Source of the DNA: Variovorax sp. HW608
Lineage (GTDB): Bacteria > Pseudomonadota > Gammaproteobacteria > Burkholderiales > Burkholderiaceae_C
Assembly (NCBI RefSeq): GCF_900090195.1
Contig: NZ_LT607803.1
Span: forward strand, 6,970,229 to 7,034,228
Direction of reading: 5' to 3'
Length of the DNA stretch: 64,000 bases
The notes under the pieces were generated by a model. That model had not been told where the DNA came from and made no database searches. It saw only the letters and a list, made by a program, of their open reading frames with translations. This document shows positions 56,584-64,000 of this stretch, piece after piece (positions within the stretch are counted from its first letter, which is position 1; each line of letters starts with the position of its first letter). A program made the translations under genes and the position numbers.

Positions 56584-57905
56584 TGTTGCGACTCCATTCC
56601 CGCCGTCATGAACTTCGCCCAGGCGCGGAACTGGTTGCGCATCAGGAGCTCGTTGGTGCCGTTGGTGGTGATCGAGGATTGCGACAGCTCGCCGGCGTCG
56701 AAGTTGCGATGCAGGCTCACCCACTCGTTGCCTTCGGCATGCAGGCCGACCTGGATGCTCTCGAACAGGTGCACGTCGTCGTGCGCCACGATCGACATCG
56801 GCGAGAAGACGAGCCTGTTGTAGCTCATCGCGCGCTCGAAGAGCAGGTCCGGCGCGCCCGCCGCGCGGAAGGCCCAGGCTTCGATCAGCGTGCGGTTGGC
56901 CGACAGCGGGCGGATCACGCGGATGGCTTGCGGCGAGCCCTTCACCGACAGGCTCGGAAAGAGGACCGAGTTCTGCGGCGAGCGCTGGAGGATCTCCATC
57001 GCTCGCTCGTCGCCATGCGCTTCGCGCATCGCCGCTTCGTAGTCGGGCAACTGCGCGTAGTTCGAATGGATGCTGAAATTCACCCCGAGCACGCTGTGCC
57101 CGTTGGCGAACACCCGCCCGCCCATCTTGTCGAAGAAGTCGTAGCCGGAGCCGAAGGGCAGGATCTGCTCCATCGCCATCGGCTTGGGCGCATCGGCCGC
57201 GCGGGCCTGCCAAAGCGCATCCGCGGCCTGTGTGGCCGATTCGTGGGTCGACATCGGATGCACCGTGTCGTTGATGTTCTCCAGGTACATCTTCCAGTTG
57301 CAGTGGATGATGTTGCGCATCACGCCGCCGGCGGCTGTGAGCTTGCCCTCGGGCGAGCGGTCGACCATGTTGTCGATCGCGCCGAGCACCTCGCCGAAGT
57401 AGTCGCCGAATTCCGGGCCTTCGTCCGCGATGCGCGCGAAGACGAAGTCGCGATAGACCGCGACATGCCTGAGTTCGCTCACGCCCCGGCCCGATTCGCA
57501 TTCCTTGAGGCGCGTGCCCTCGTAGCCGCTCTTGAGCGGAATCGCGAGCGGCGCGCCGTCGAGCTTGTAGGTCCACGCGTGGTACGGGCAGCGGAAGAAC
57601 TTGCCAGTGTTGCCGCATTCGTCCGACACCAGCCGCGCGCCCTTGTGCGCGCAGCGGTTGTAGAGCACGCGCACCTTGCCGTCGGCCTGCCGCACCATCA
57701 TCACCGGCCGGCCCGCGAGATCGAGCGAATAGAAGTCGCCGGCATTCGGCACCTGGCTTGTATGGCCGACGTAGAGCCAGGTGTTGGCGAAGAAGCGCTC
57801 CTGTTCCAGCGCGAAGAGCTCGTTGCTCAGATAGACGTCACGGTGCACGCGGTCGTCCTGCACCAGTGCGCGGATGGCTTCAGGCTGGTTGCGGTAGCTG
57901 CTCAT
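56580..57905 (-). CDS. Rieske ring-hydroxylating dioxygenase, large (alpha) subunit
   Basis: 441 residues. Rieske ligands C85/H87 (NRCAHKGA) and C106/H109 (RCPYHAW) are intact. The mononuclear iron site is in NDTVHPMSTHES (D213, H216, H221). It inserts oxygen into an aromatic ring; the large-small pair is coupled. No ferredoxin or reductase gene is in the window, so electron partners must be elsewhere, perhaps beyond 64 kb. Flanked by substrate-binding genes, it is the key oxygenase of the locus; indole-3-acetate is the inferred substrate. Confidence 0.92.
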   Translation of the reverse strand: MSSYRNQPEAIRALVQDDRVHRDVYLSNELFALEQERFFANTWLYVGHTSQVPNAGDFYSLDLAGRPVMMVRQADGKVRVLYNRCAHKGARLVSDECGNTGKFFRCPYHAWTYKLDGAPLAIPLKSGYEGTRLKECESGRGVSELRHVAVYRDFVFARIADEGPEFGDYFGEVLGAIDNMVDRSPEGKLTAAGGVMRNIIHCNWKMYLENINDTVHPMSTHESATQAADALWQARAADAPKPMAMEQILPFGSGYDFFDKMGGRVFANGHSVLGVNFSIHSNYAQLPDYEAAMREAHGDERAMEILQRSPQNSVLFPSLSVKGSPQAIRVIRPLSANRTLIEAWAFRAAGAPDLLFERAMSYNRLVFSPMSIVAHDDVHLFESIQVGLHAEGNEWVSLHRNFDAGELSQSSITTNGTNELLMRNQFRAWAKFMTAGMESQQ

Positions 57906-57932
57906 CGCCGGTCCTGCTTGGTTGCTTCAGCT

Positions 57933-59072
57933 TCAGGGCACCAGCTTCCACTGGCCCTTCTCGCTCTTCACGATCACCACCGCGCGCTTGTCGGAGCCAT
58001 AGCGGTCGTCGGGCTTGAAGTTGTAGATGCCGTGCGTGCCGACCAGCTCCTTGGTGCTCACGATCGCATCGCGCAGCGCGCTACGGTATTGCGGCGTGCC
58101 GGGCTCGCCCTTCACGCGCGATGCGGCATCGGACAGCAGCAGGTAGGCATCGTAGGTGTAGGACGAGAAGGCATCGTTCGGCGCCGAACCGTTGGCCTTC
58201 CTGTAGGCGTCGCGGAAATTCATCGACACCTTCTTGATCGGATTGCTGTCGGGCAACTGGTCCGCCACCAGCACCGGGCCGCTCGGCACCTCCAGACCTT
58301 CGATCGAGGCACCGCCCACGCGGACGAAGTCTGCGTTGATCAAGCCGTGCGTGCCGTAGATCTTGCCCTTGTAGCCGCGATCGGCCAGCGCAAGGTACGG
58401 CAGTGCGCCCGGCGTGCCGGAGTTGCCGGCAAACACCGCATCGGGACGCGCCGAGATGATCTTCAGCACCTGGCCGGCCACGGACGAATCGCTGCGCGCA
58501 TAGCGCTCGTTGGCAACGACCTTGATGCCGGCGGCATCGGCGCTCTTGACCAGCGAGTCGTACGCGAGGTCGCCCAATGCATCCGAGAACCCGATGAAGG
58601 CTACCGTCTTGACGCCGGACTGCTTCATCTTGTCGACCACGGCGGAGACCATGAGCGGGAAGGGCTGCGACACGGTCACGGTCCATGCGCCTTCGGGCCC
58701 GGGGATGGTCACCGGCGTGGGCGAGATCAAAGGCGTGTTGAGCTCTCGCGCGACGGCGGCGATGGCCATTGCACCGGGCACGCCGGAGGTGCCGATCAGC
58801 ACGTCCACCTTGTCTTCCGTGACGAGCTTGCGCGCATTGCGGCCGGCCGTCGTCGGATCGGAGGCGTCGTCGAGCACGATCAGTTCGACCTTGTGGCCGG
58901 CCAGCACCGGATGCTCGGCGATCGCGGCGCGGATGCCCTTTTCATAGGGAATGCCGAGCGCCGACACGGGCCCCGAAAGCGAGCTGATGAAGCCGACCTT
59001 GAGGTCGGCCGCGAAGGCCTGCGTGGCTGCGAAGGCAATGGCCGTGAGGCCGAGGAGTCGAGTGAATTTCAT
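57933..59072 (-). CDS. ABC substrate-binding protein (HAAT type), paralogue 2
   Basis: 379 residues from the ATG at 59072, two bases after the stop of paralogue 3; an ATG at 59093 would lie inside that gene. Signal peptide cleaved after AFA. The mature start DLKVGFISSLSGPVSALG and the C-terminal NFKPDDRYGSDKR and KGQWKLVP match paralogue 3 nearly residue by residue, so the pair arose by tandem duplication. No good ribosome site; translation is probably coupled. Confidence 0.87.
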   Translation of the reverse strand: MKFTRLLGLTAIAFAATQAFAADLKVGFISSLSGPVSALGIPYEKGIRAAIAEHPVLAGHKVELIVLDDASDPTTAGRNARKLVTEDKVDVLIGTSGVPGAMAIAAVARELNTPLISPTPVTIPGPEGAWTVTVSQPFPLMVSAVVDKMKQSGVKTVAFIGFSDALGDLAYDSLVKSADAAGIKVVANERYARSDSSVAGQVLKIISARPDAVFAGNSGTPGALPYLALADRGYKGKIYGTHGLINADFVRVGGASIEGLEVPSGPVLVADQLPDSNPIKKVSMNFRDAYRKANGSAPNDAFSSYTYDAYLLLSDAASRVKGEPGTPQYRSALRDAIVSTKELVGTHGIYNFKPDDRYGSDKRAVVIVKSEKGQWKLVP

Positions 59073-59074
59073 GT

Positions 59075-60232
59075 TCAGGGGACCAGCTTCCATTGCCCTT
59101 TTTCGAGCTTCACGATCACGCGGGAGCGTTCATCCGAGCCATAGCGGTTGTCGGGCTTGAAGTTGTAGACGCCGTGCGTGCCGACCAGCTCCTTGGTGCT
59201 CACGATCGAGTCGCGCAATGCAACGCGATAGGCCGGCGTGCCGGGTTCGCCCTTGGTGCGCGATGCGGCATCGAGGTACAGCAGCCATGCATCGAACGAG
59301 TAGGCCGAGAAGGCATCGGTCGGCGCGGCGCCGTTGGCCTTCTGGTAGGCATTGCGGAAGTCCATCGAGACCTTGCGGATCGGATTGCTCTCGGGCAGCT
59401 GCTCGGCAACGATCACCGGGCCGGTGGGCGCGAGAAGCCCTTCGACGGCCGGACCCCCGACGCGCACGAAGTCAGGGTTGATCAGCGCGTGCGTGCCGTA
59501 GATCTGGCCTTTGTAGCCGCGCTCCTGCAATGCGAGGTAAGGCAGCGCACCGGGCGTGCCCGAGGTGCCGGTGATCACCGCATCGGGACGCAGCGCCACG
59601 ATCTTCAGCACCTGGCCGGTGACCGACGCATCGGCGCGCGCATAGCGCTCGTTCGACACCACCTTGATGCCGGCAGGCTCGGCGCTCTTCTGCAGCGCGT
59701 CGTAGACGAGGTCGCCCCAGGCATCGGAAAAGCCGATGTAGCCGACCGTCTTCACGCCCGACTGCTTCATGCGCTCGACCACGGCGCTGACCATCAGCGG
59801 CGCGGGCTGCGGCAGCGTGACCATCCATGCGCCCTCTTCGCCCGGCAGGTTGGCGTTGGCGATGGAGATCAGCGGCGTCTTGGTTTCGCGTGCAACCGCG
59901 GCGATCGCGAGTGCACCCGGCGAGCCGGCGGTGCCGATGATGACGTCGACCTTGTCCTCGTCGATCAGCTTGCGTGCGTTGCGCGCGGCAGTGCTCGGGT
60001 CGGACCCATCGTCGAGCGAGACCACCTGGATCTTCTTGCCGCCCAGTTCCGACTTGTAGGCGATGGCCGCCTTCATGCCCTTGTCGTAGGGAATGCCGAG
60101 CGAGGACACCGGCCCCGAGAGCGAGGTGATGAAGCCGACCTTGAGATCGGCCGCCCACGCATTCGCGGCGGTGAGAACGCCGACGGCAGCGGCAACGCCG
60201 GCCATCGTAAAGAGACGAGTCAGAACTTTCAT
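59075..60232 (-). CDS. ABC substrate-binding protein (HAAT type), paralogue 3
   Basis: 385 residues. Signal peptide cleaved after AWA (about residue 27), then DLKVGFITSLSGPVSSLG. Typical LivJ-like two-lobe protein ending KLEKGQWKLVP. It is the first gene of the long operon that runs through the dioxygenase, transporter and CoA-ligase genes. It has AAGGAG before its ATG and a good promoter (60311-60339) upstream. It probably binds the same or a related aromatic acid as its two paralogues. Confidence 0.88.
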   Translation of the reverse strand: MKVLTRLFTMAGVAAAVGVLTAANAWAADLKVGFITSLSGPVSSLGIPYDKGMKAAIAYKSELGGKKIQVVSLDDGSDPSTAARNARKLIDEDKVDVIIGTAGSPGALAIAAVARETKTPLISIANANLPGEEGAWMVTLPQPAPLMVSAVVERMKQSGVKTVGYIGFSDAWGDLVYDALQKSAEPAGIKVVSNERYARADASVTGQVLKIVALRPDAVITGTSGTPGALPYLALQERGYKGQIYGTHALINPDFVRVGGPAVEGLLAPTGPVIVAEQLPESNPIRKVSMDFRNAYQKANGAAPTDAFSAYSFDAWLLYLDAASRTKGEPGTPAYRVALRDSIVSTKELVGTHGVYNFKPDNRYGSDERSRVIVKLEKGQWKLVP

Positions 60233-60293
60233 GCAGGGCTCCTTGGGATCCGATCCGGTTAAGCAGGACTCACGCCAACCAATGATTTGTGAA

Positions 60294-60339
60294 ATGTTTA
60301 GATGTAAACCATGCTAGCGGGCACCTGCCGCGATGACAA
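60294..60339 (-). promoter_or_regulatory. Sigma-70-like promoter with overlapping operator
   Basis: Minus strand: -35 TTGTCA (60334-60339), a 17-base spacer, -10 TAGCAT (60311-60316), running into a palindrome with GTTTA-N4-TAAAC core (60296-60309; full element about 60294-60312). The start point would fall in the palindrome. This is the best promoter in the locus and drives the binding-protein/dioxygenase/transporter operon. The -10 plus operator layout matches the site at 49525-49545. Confidence 0.6.
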
Positions 60340-60389
60340 GGCAGTGAAAACGCGAAGAGGAAATGAACGATCGGGTGCGCAATGCACTG

Positions 60390-61121
60390 CTACAGGGCCA
60401 GGCTGCCCACGCTGGTGCCGCCGCAGACGTACAGGACCTGGCCGGTGACGAAGCTGTTCACCGGATCGGCGAAGAAGCGCACCGCGCGTGCGACGTCTGC
60501 CGATTCACCCAGCCGCTTGACGGGAATCGATGCAGCGAGCGCGCGCTCTTTCTCGCTACCGGCTTCGACCACGTCGTAGAACATGTCGGTGCGGATCGGC
60601 CCCGGCGCGACGACGTTGACCGTGATGCCATCGGGCGCGAGTTCGAGCGCCCAGGTGCGCGCCATGCCGAGCATGCCGGCCTTGGTGGCGGAATAGTTGG
60701 TTCGCGTCTGCAGGCCGAGTGCGGCGCGCGACGACAGCAGGATCACGCGGCCGAAGCGCTGTGCGCGCATGGTCGGCAATGCCGCCTGGACGAGTTGGAT
60801 CGCGCAGCCGAGATGGAGGTCCACCAGTGCGTCGAGATCGTCGAGCTTCACCTCGGCGAGCAATGCAGGGCGGATCACTCCGGCGTTGTGGACCACCGTG
60901 GTCACATCGAAACGGCGCACGACTTCTGCGACCGCCTGGCCGGTCGCCGCGCGTTCGGTGAGATCGACTTCGATGCTGTGCAGCTTCGGATGATCGATGT
61001 CACTGCGCCGCCGCGCGAGCGACACCACTTCGTAGCCCTGCGCCAGCAGGTCTTCGCAGATCGCCTTGCCGATGCCTGCGCTGCCGCCCGTGACGGCCGC
61101 GACCTTCGCCGGCGCGCTCAT
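60390..61121 (-). CDS. Short-chain dehydrogenase/reductase
   Basis: 243 residues from the ATG at 61121, overlapping the cyclase stop (ATGA). Cofactor loop TGGSAGIGKA, HNAGV, Ser in ILLSSRAALG and Y-x3-K in NYSATK are intact, and it ends GQVLYVCGGTSVG. It is an active-looking NAD(P) oxidoreductase; in the proposed pathway it could interconvert dioxindole and isatin or a hydroxyacyl intermediate. Last gene of the four-gene coupled group from 64 kb. Confidence 0.87.
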   Translation of the reverse strand: MSAPAKVAAVTGGSAGIGKAICEDLLAQGYEVVSLARRRSDIDHPKLHSIEVDLTERAATGQAVAEVVRRFDVTTVVHNAGVIRPALLAEVKLDDLDALVDLHLGCAIQLVQAALPTMRAQRFGRVILLSSRAALGLQTRTNYSATKAGMLGMARTWALELAPDGITVNVVAPGPIRTDMFYDVVEAGSEKERALAASIPVKRLGESADVARAVRFFADPVNSFVTGQVLYVCGGTSVGSLAL

Positions 61122-61930
61122 GCAGAGGCTCCCACGAGTGCGAGCACCCGCAGCGGGCTGCCGCTGCCCTTCTCGATCTTGAGCGGCGGGCAGATCAGCA
61201 CCGCGCCGCTCGGCGGCAGCAGGTCGAGGTTGCAGAGGCATTGCAGTCCGTAGCGCCCCGCGCCGTGCATGAAGTAGTGGCACGGATAGGGCGGGCGCAG
61301 GTGATAGCCCTGCCCCGCGTCGGTGCCGATGGCTTCGGAGCCGAAGCCGAGCACATCGCGCTGTTCGACCAGGAAGCGCACCGCTTCGGCGCTCGGTCCG
61401 GGCGTGTGCTGGCCGGTCTCGTCGAAGTTCTGGTAGGCCTCCGGGTCCTGGCGCTTCGACCAGTCGGTGCGCATCAGCACCCAGGCGCCCTTCGGGATGC
61501 GGCCGTGCTTGTCCTCGTAGTCCTCGATGTCCTCGATGGTGAGCAGGTAGTCCGGATCGTCCTTCACCTGCGGCGAGCAATCGATGACGCAGGCCGGCGC
61601 GACGAAGTGCTGCACGGGAATGGTGTCGACCGAGTTGTTCGGCAGGTCGCGGCCGGAGATCCAGTGGATCGGCGCATCGAAGTGCGTGCCGGTGTGCTCG
61701 CCGCAGGAGAAGTTGTTCCAGTACCAGCCCGGGCCGCGCTCGTCGTACTTCGACACTTCCTCGATGCGGAAGGGCCAGCACTGGCCCATCTCGGGCGGCA
61801 GCGCGATCTGCGGGAATTCGGGCGTCAGCGTCTGCGTGAGGTCGACGACGCGAATGCGGCCGCTCGCCATCGCGGTCACGAGGCCGCCGAGGATCTCGGC
61901 GGTGGACATCAGTTCAGTGGTGGTCGTCAT
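61118..61930 (-). CDS. Cyclase-family metal hydrolase (isatin hydrolase/kynurenine formamidase-like)
   Basis: 270 residues. The metal motif is EHTGTHFDAPIH with H79, H83, D85 and H89, the HxGTHxDxPxH signature of the family, which binds Mn or Zn. Members include bacterial kynurenine formamidase and isatin hydrolase. Length, the WNNFSCGEHTG context and the neighbours favour isatin hydrolase, which opens isatin to isatinate, the step before anthranilate in aerobic auxin degradation. Substrate is inferred. GGAG lies 7 bases before the ATG. Confidence 0.83.
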   Translation of the reverse strand: MTTTTELMSTAEILGGLVTAMASGRIRVVDLTQTLTPEFPQIALPPEMGQCWPFRIEEVSKYDERGPGWYWNNFSCGEHTGTHFDAPIHWISGRDLPNNSVDTIPVQHFVAPACVIDCSPQVKDDPDYLLTIEDIEDYEDKHGRIPKGAWVLMRTDWSKRQDPEAYQNFDETGQHTPGPSAEAVRFLVEQRDVLGFGSEAIGTDAGQGYHLRPPYPCHYFMHGAGRYGLQCLCNLDLLPPSGAVLICPPLKIEKGSGSPLRVLALVGASA

Positions 61931-61944
61931 TCGGTTTCTCCGGA

Positions 61945-63201
61945 TCAGCTACCGCCCGCGGCCAACTCGCGTTCGAGGATCTTGGGGTTGTCGCGCCAGC
62001 GCTCCAGCCACTCCTGGGCCACGTCGCCGGGATACACGTCCTCGACGCCATCGCGCAGCGCCTTGACGATCGCATTCGCGAGCGCGCCCGGCGCCAGCTT
62101 GGGCGGCGGCGTGTGCTGGTTCCATTCGTCGTCGATCGGGCCGGGGAACACGTTGATGACCCGAATGCCCGCCGGCCGCATCTCGGCGCGCAGGCATTGC
62201 GCAAGCGAGTGCGCGGCCGCCTTCGATGCGCTGAACGTGCCATGCGGCGGGAAGTTGGTCAGCGCATAGATCGACAGCAGGTTGACCCACGCGGTCGCGC
62301 CGGTCACACCATCGGCCGAGCGGCCCTTGAGCGCCGGGCCGAATTCCTGCGCCAATCGCAGCAGGCCGAAGTAGTTGATGTCCATCTCGGCCTTCGCCAC
62401 GTCGGTGCCGCGACGTGCGCCAATGCCGAAGGTGCGATGCACTTCCGCGTTGTTGATGACGATATCGACCTTGCCGCCGATCTCGCCGGCCAGTTCGCTC
62501 ACCGAGCGGCCGTTGGTCAGGTCCAGCGGCACCAGCGTGACCTGCGGCAGCGCGGTGATGTCGTCGAGGCCACCGCCCATCTTCTTCCACGGCTCGGCGT
62601 GGCCGACCCAGACGATGTCGGCGCCGGCCTTGACCAGCGCGCGCACGATCGCCTGGCCCACTTCGGTCTTGCCGTCGGTGACCAGCACCTTGCGGAATTT
62701 CGGGTCGCTCGTCATTTCACGGAGCATCTTGTCGTCAGCCATATGGGGGCTCCCTTCGTTCGGAAATCCAATGAGGACGGCTTGTCCGGCGCGGTCGAGC
62801 CGGGCGCCGACACGCACGCGCCGCGGTGCATCGCCGACCTCGCCGTGGAGGTGGACCATCAAGGTCGGGCCGGCATCCAGATGCACGAGGCCCAGCCGCC
62901 ATGGCAGCCGTTCACGGAAGAACAGGTCGTTGCTGTGGTGCAAGGTGGTGGCGCTCAGCAGCTCGCCTTCGCCGCTCTGTTCGCGCCAGTGAAGAAGGGG
63001 CGAAAGGCACTTGTGGCAGGCCTCGCGCGGCGGGTATTGCACGGTGCCGCAGGCTTCGCAGGTCTGCAATACGAAGCGGCCCTCGGCGGCACCGGCCGTG
63101 ATGCCGAGCGCGACGCGGCCGCGTGCCCACGGCGGCAGGTTCATCTGCCGCGTACGCAGGACGGGGTTCTTGCGCTTGGGGCGCATCAAGGGCATGGTCA
63201 T
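61945..63201 (-). CDS. DUF35 (OB-fold/zinc ribbon) - SDR fusion protein
   Basis: 418 residues from the ATG at 63201, overlapping the thiolase-like stop (ATGA). Residues ~40-150 are a DUF35 module: rubredoxin-like zinc ribbon C48/C51 and C62/C65, then an OB fold. Residues ~155-418 are an SDR with unusual changes: TDGKTEVG instead of TGxxxGxG, NNAE instead of NNAG and F323 in place of the catalytic Tyr (TFSASK). M154 (62742) has an AAGGGAG-like ribosome site, so a separate SDR of 265 residues may also be made. DUF35 proteins pair with thiolase-like proteins as acyl-CoA transferases or aldolases. Confidence 0.85.
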   Translation of the reverse strand: MTMPLMRPKRKNPVLRTRQMNLPPWARGRVALGITAGAAEGRFVLQTCEACGTVQYPPREACHKCLSPLLHWREQSGEGELLSATTLHHSNDLFFRERLPWRLGLVHLDAGPTLMVHLHGEVGDAPRRVRVGARLDRAGQAVLIGFPNEGSPHMADDKMLREMTSDPKFRKVLVTDGKTEVGQAIVRALVKAGADIVWVGHAEPWKKMGGGLDDITALPQVTLVPLDLTNGRSVSELAGEIGGKVDIVINNAEVHRTFGIGARRGTDVAKAEMDINYFGLLRLAQEFGPALKGRSADGVTGATAWVNLLSIYALTNFPPHGTFSASKAAAHSLAQCLRAEMRPAGIRVINVFPGPIDDEWNQHTPPPKLAPGALANAIVKALRDGVEDVYPGDVAQEWLERWRDNPKILERELAAGGS

Positions 63202-64000
63202 GCCGGTCTCCCGAGAATGATGGCGCCGGTGCACAGGCACCGGTCGTAAGTCACCATGCCGAAGCCGGCGACGAGGCCGAGTTGCGCATCGGGCACCGTG
63301 CGCGCTCCGGCGGTATCGGTTAGTTGGCGGATGGCCTCGGTCATGCCCAGGAAGCCGCCCGCCGCGCCGGCCTGCCCCGCGGAAAGCTGCCCGCCGCTGG
63401 TGTTGTTGGGAAAGCTGCCATCGTTCGTCATCACATGCGACTGCACGAAGGCCGAGCCCTCGCCCTTCTCGCAGAAGCCGAGGTCCTCGAACTGCATCAT
63501 CACGATGACGGGATAGTCGTCGTAGGTCTGCACGAAGTCGATGTCGGCGGGCTTCACGCCGGCCTGCGCATAGAGGTCATCGCGATCCATGCGCCAGCCG
63601 CCGCGCACCATCACCGGGTCTTCCGAATAAGCGTTGTGCCGCTCGATCGCGCCGCGGATCACCGCATGCGGCAGGCCGAGATCGCGCGCGCGCTCCTCGC
63701 TCATCACGAGGAAGGCTTCGGCGCCGGCGCACGGCATCACGCAGTCGAACAGATGGATCGGATCGGAGATCGGCCGCGCGGCCATGTATTCGTCGAGCGT
63801 GAGCGGCTTCTTGAACATCGCGTGCGGGTTCTTCAGCGCGTTGCTGCGCTGGTCCACGCAGATGCGGCCGAAGTCCTCGCGCCTGGCACCGAAGGTGCGC
63901 ATGTAGTGCGAGGTGATCATCGCGAAGATCGAGTTCGGGCCGCCCGATCCGTACGGATAGGTCGCATCGCGCGCGAAGTTGCTGAAGCTGCCGAGCGTGA
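63198..64000 (-). CDS. Thiolase-like protein (SCP-x/Ltp2 group), 5' end outside the window
   Basis: The C-terminal 266 residues are visible and the frame stays open to the window edge. Family features: GSGGPNSIFAMITSHYM, HDPIHLFDC-like PISDPIHLFDCVMPCAGAEA and a late FGMVTYDRCLCTGAIILG. The GHPxGATG motif that carries the thiolase catalytic His reads SAGQAGAAGG, with Gln at codon 63372-63374, so normal thiolase chemistry is unlikely. Coupled to a DUF35 protein, this is the arrangement of Ltp2-DUF35 aldolases of steroid side-chain degradation. Inferred to cleave a tertiary hydroxyacyl-CoA. Confidence 0.82.
   Translation of the reverse strand, partial: TLGSFSNFARDATYPYGSGGPNSIFAMITSHYMRTFGARREDFGRICVDQRSNALKNPHAMFKKPLTLDEYMAARPISDPIHLFDCVMPCAGAEAFLVMSEERARDLGLPHAVIRGAIERHNAYSEDPVMVRGGWRMDRDDLYAQAGVKPADIDFVQTYDDYPVIVMMQFEDLGFCEKGEGSAFVQSHVMTNDGSFPNNTSGGQLSAGQAGAAGGFLGMTEAIRQLTDTAGARTVPDAQLGLVAGFGMVTYDRCLCTGAIILGRPA

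Noticed and set aside
61241..62269. Plus-strand frame opposite the cyclase and its neighbour
   Set aside because: A shadow of two well-supported minus-strand genes.

Overview
This is a GC-rich chromosomal segment, dense in genes, from a betaproteobacterium. Gene content points to the Comamonadaceae, most likely Variovorax. The pointers are the polA / small periplasmic protein / homoserine kinase / BPSS1780-type membrane protein order, a monomeric isocitrate dehydrogenase, many Liv-type ABC and SDR genes, and palindromic intergenic repeats of a kind I associate with that family. No phage, transposase, plasmid or CRISPR signal is visible.

Layout. 1-4 kb: the 3' part of a large CHAT-domain (caspase-like) protein, an SPW-repeat membrane protein and a DUF3016 lipid- or periplasm-targeted protein. 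4.1-12.2 kb: a sugar or sugar-acid catabolic unit with a four-gene ABC importer read leftward and, divergently, a FadR-type regulator, a DenD-like dehydrogenase and an IlvD/Edd dehydratase read rightward. 12.2-12.7 kb: a compound inverted repeat. 12.7-28.1 kb: LysR, CPG2-like peptidase, polA, thrB and neighbours, a Crp/Fnr regulator facing a VOC/cupin protein and an amino-acid permease, uvrD, guaC and an arylformamidase-like hydrolase. 28.2-34 kb: tRNA-Ala(CGC), a zinc-ribbon protein with a long Gly/Pro repeat tail, a DUF1254 protein, an SDR, a thiolase and tRNA-Lys(CTT). 34-46.6 kb: hydrolase, thioesterase, psuG, icd, SDR + LysR, MmgE/PrpD, cytochrome b561, a universal-stress-protein/PTS-EIIA fusion, a DUF899 protein and an AraC regulator.

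46.7-64 kb is the most coherent and interesting region. A nitrilase is followed by a long, almost entirely leftward, translationally coupled set: thiolase-like protein, DUF35-SDR fusion, cyclase/isatin-hydrolase-like enzyme, SDR, two substrate-binding proteins, Rieske dioxygenase alpha and beta, a third substrate-binding protein, LivH, a LivM-LivG fusion, LivF, CoA ligase, SDR, MarR and a hotdog thioesterase. I infer an indole-3-acetic acid (auxin) degradation locus of the iad type known from Variovorax. The importer takes up the acid and the dioxygenase oxidises the ring. The CoA ligase activates the product, the thiolase-like/DUF35 pair cleaves it (probably by retro-aldol chemistry, because the thiolase-like protein lacks the GHP histidine), and the cyclase opens isatin. 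The MarR would de-repress the set, and two similar promoter/operator sites support this. This assignment rests on domain content and order, not on a database match.
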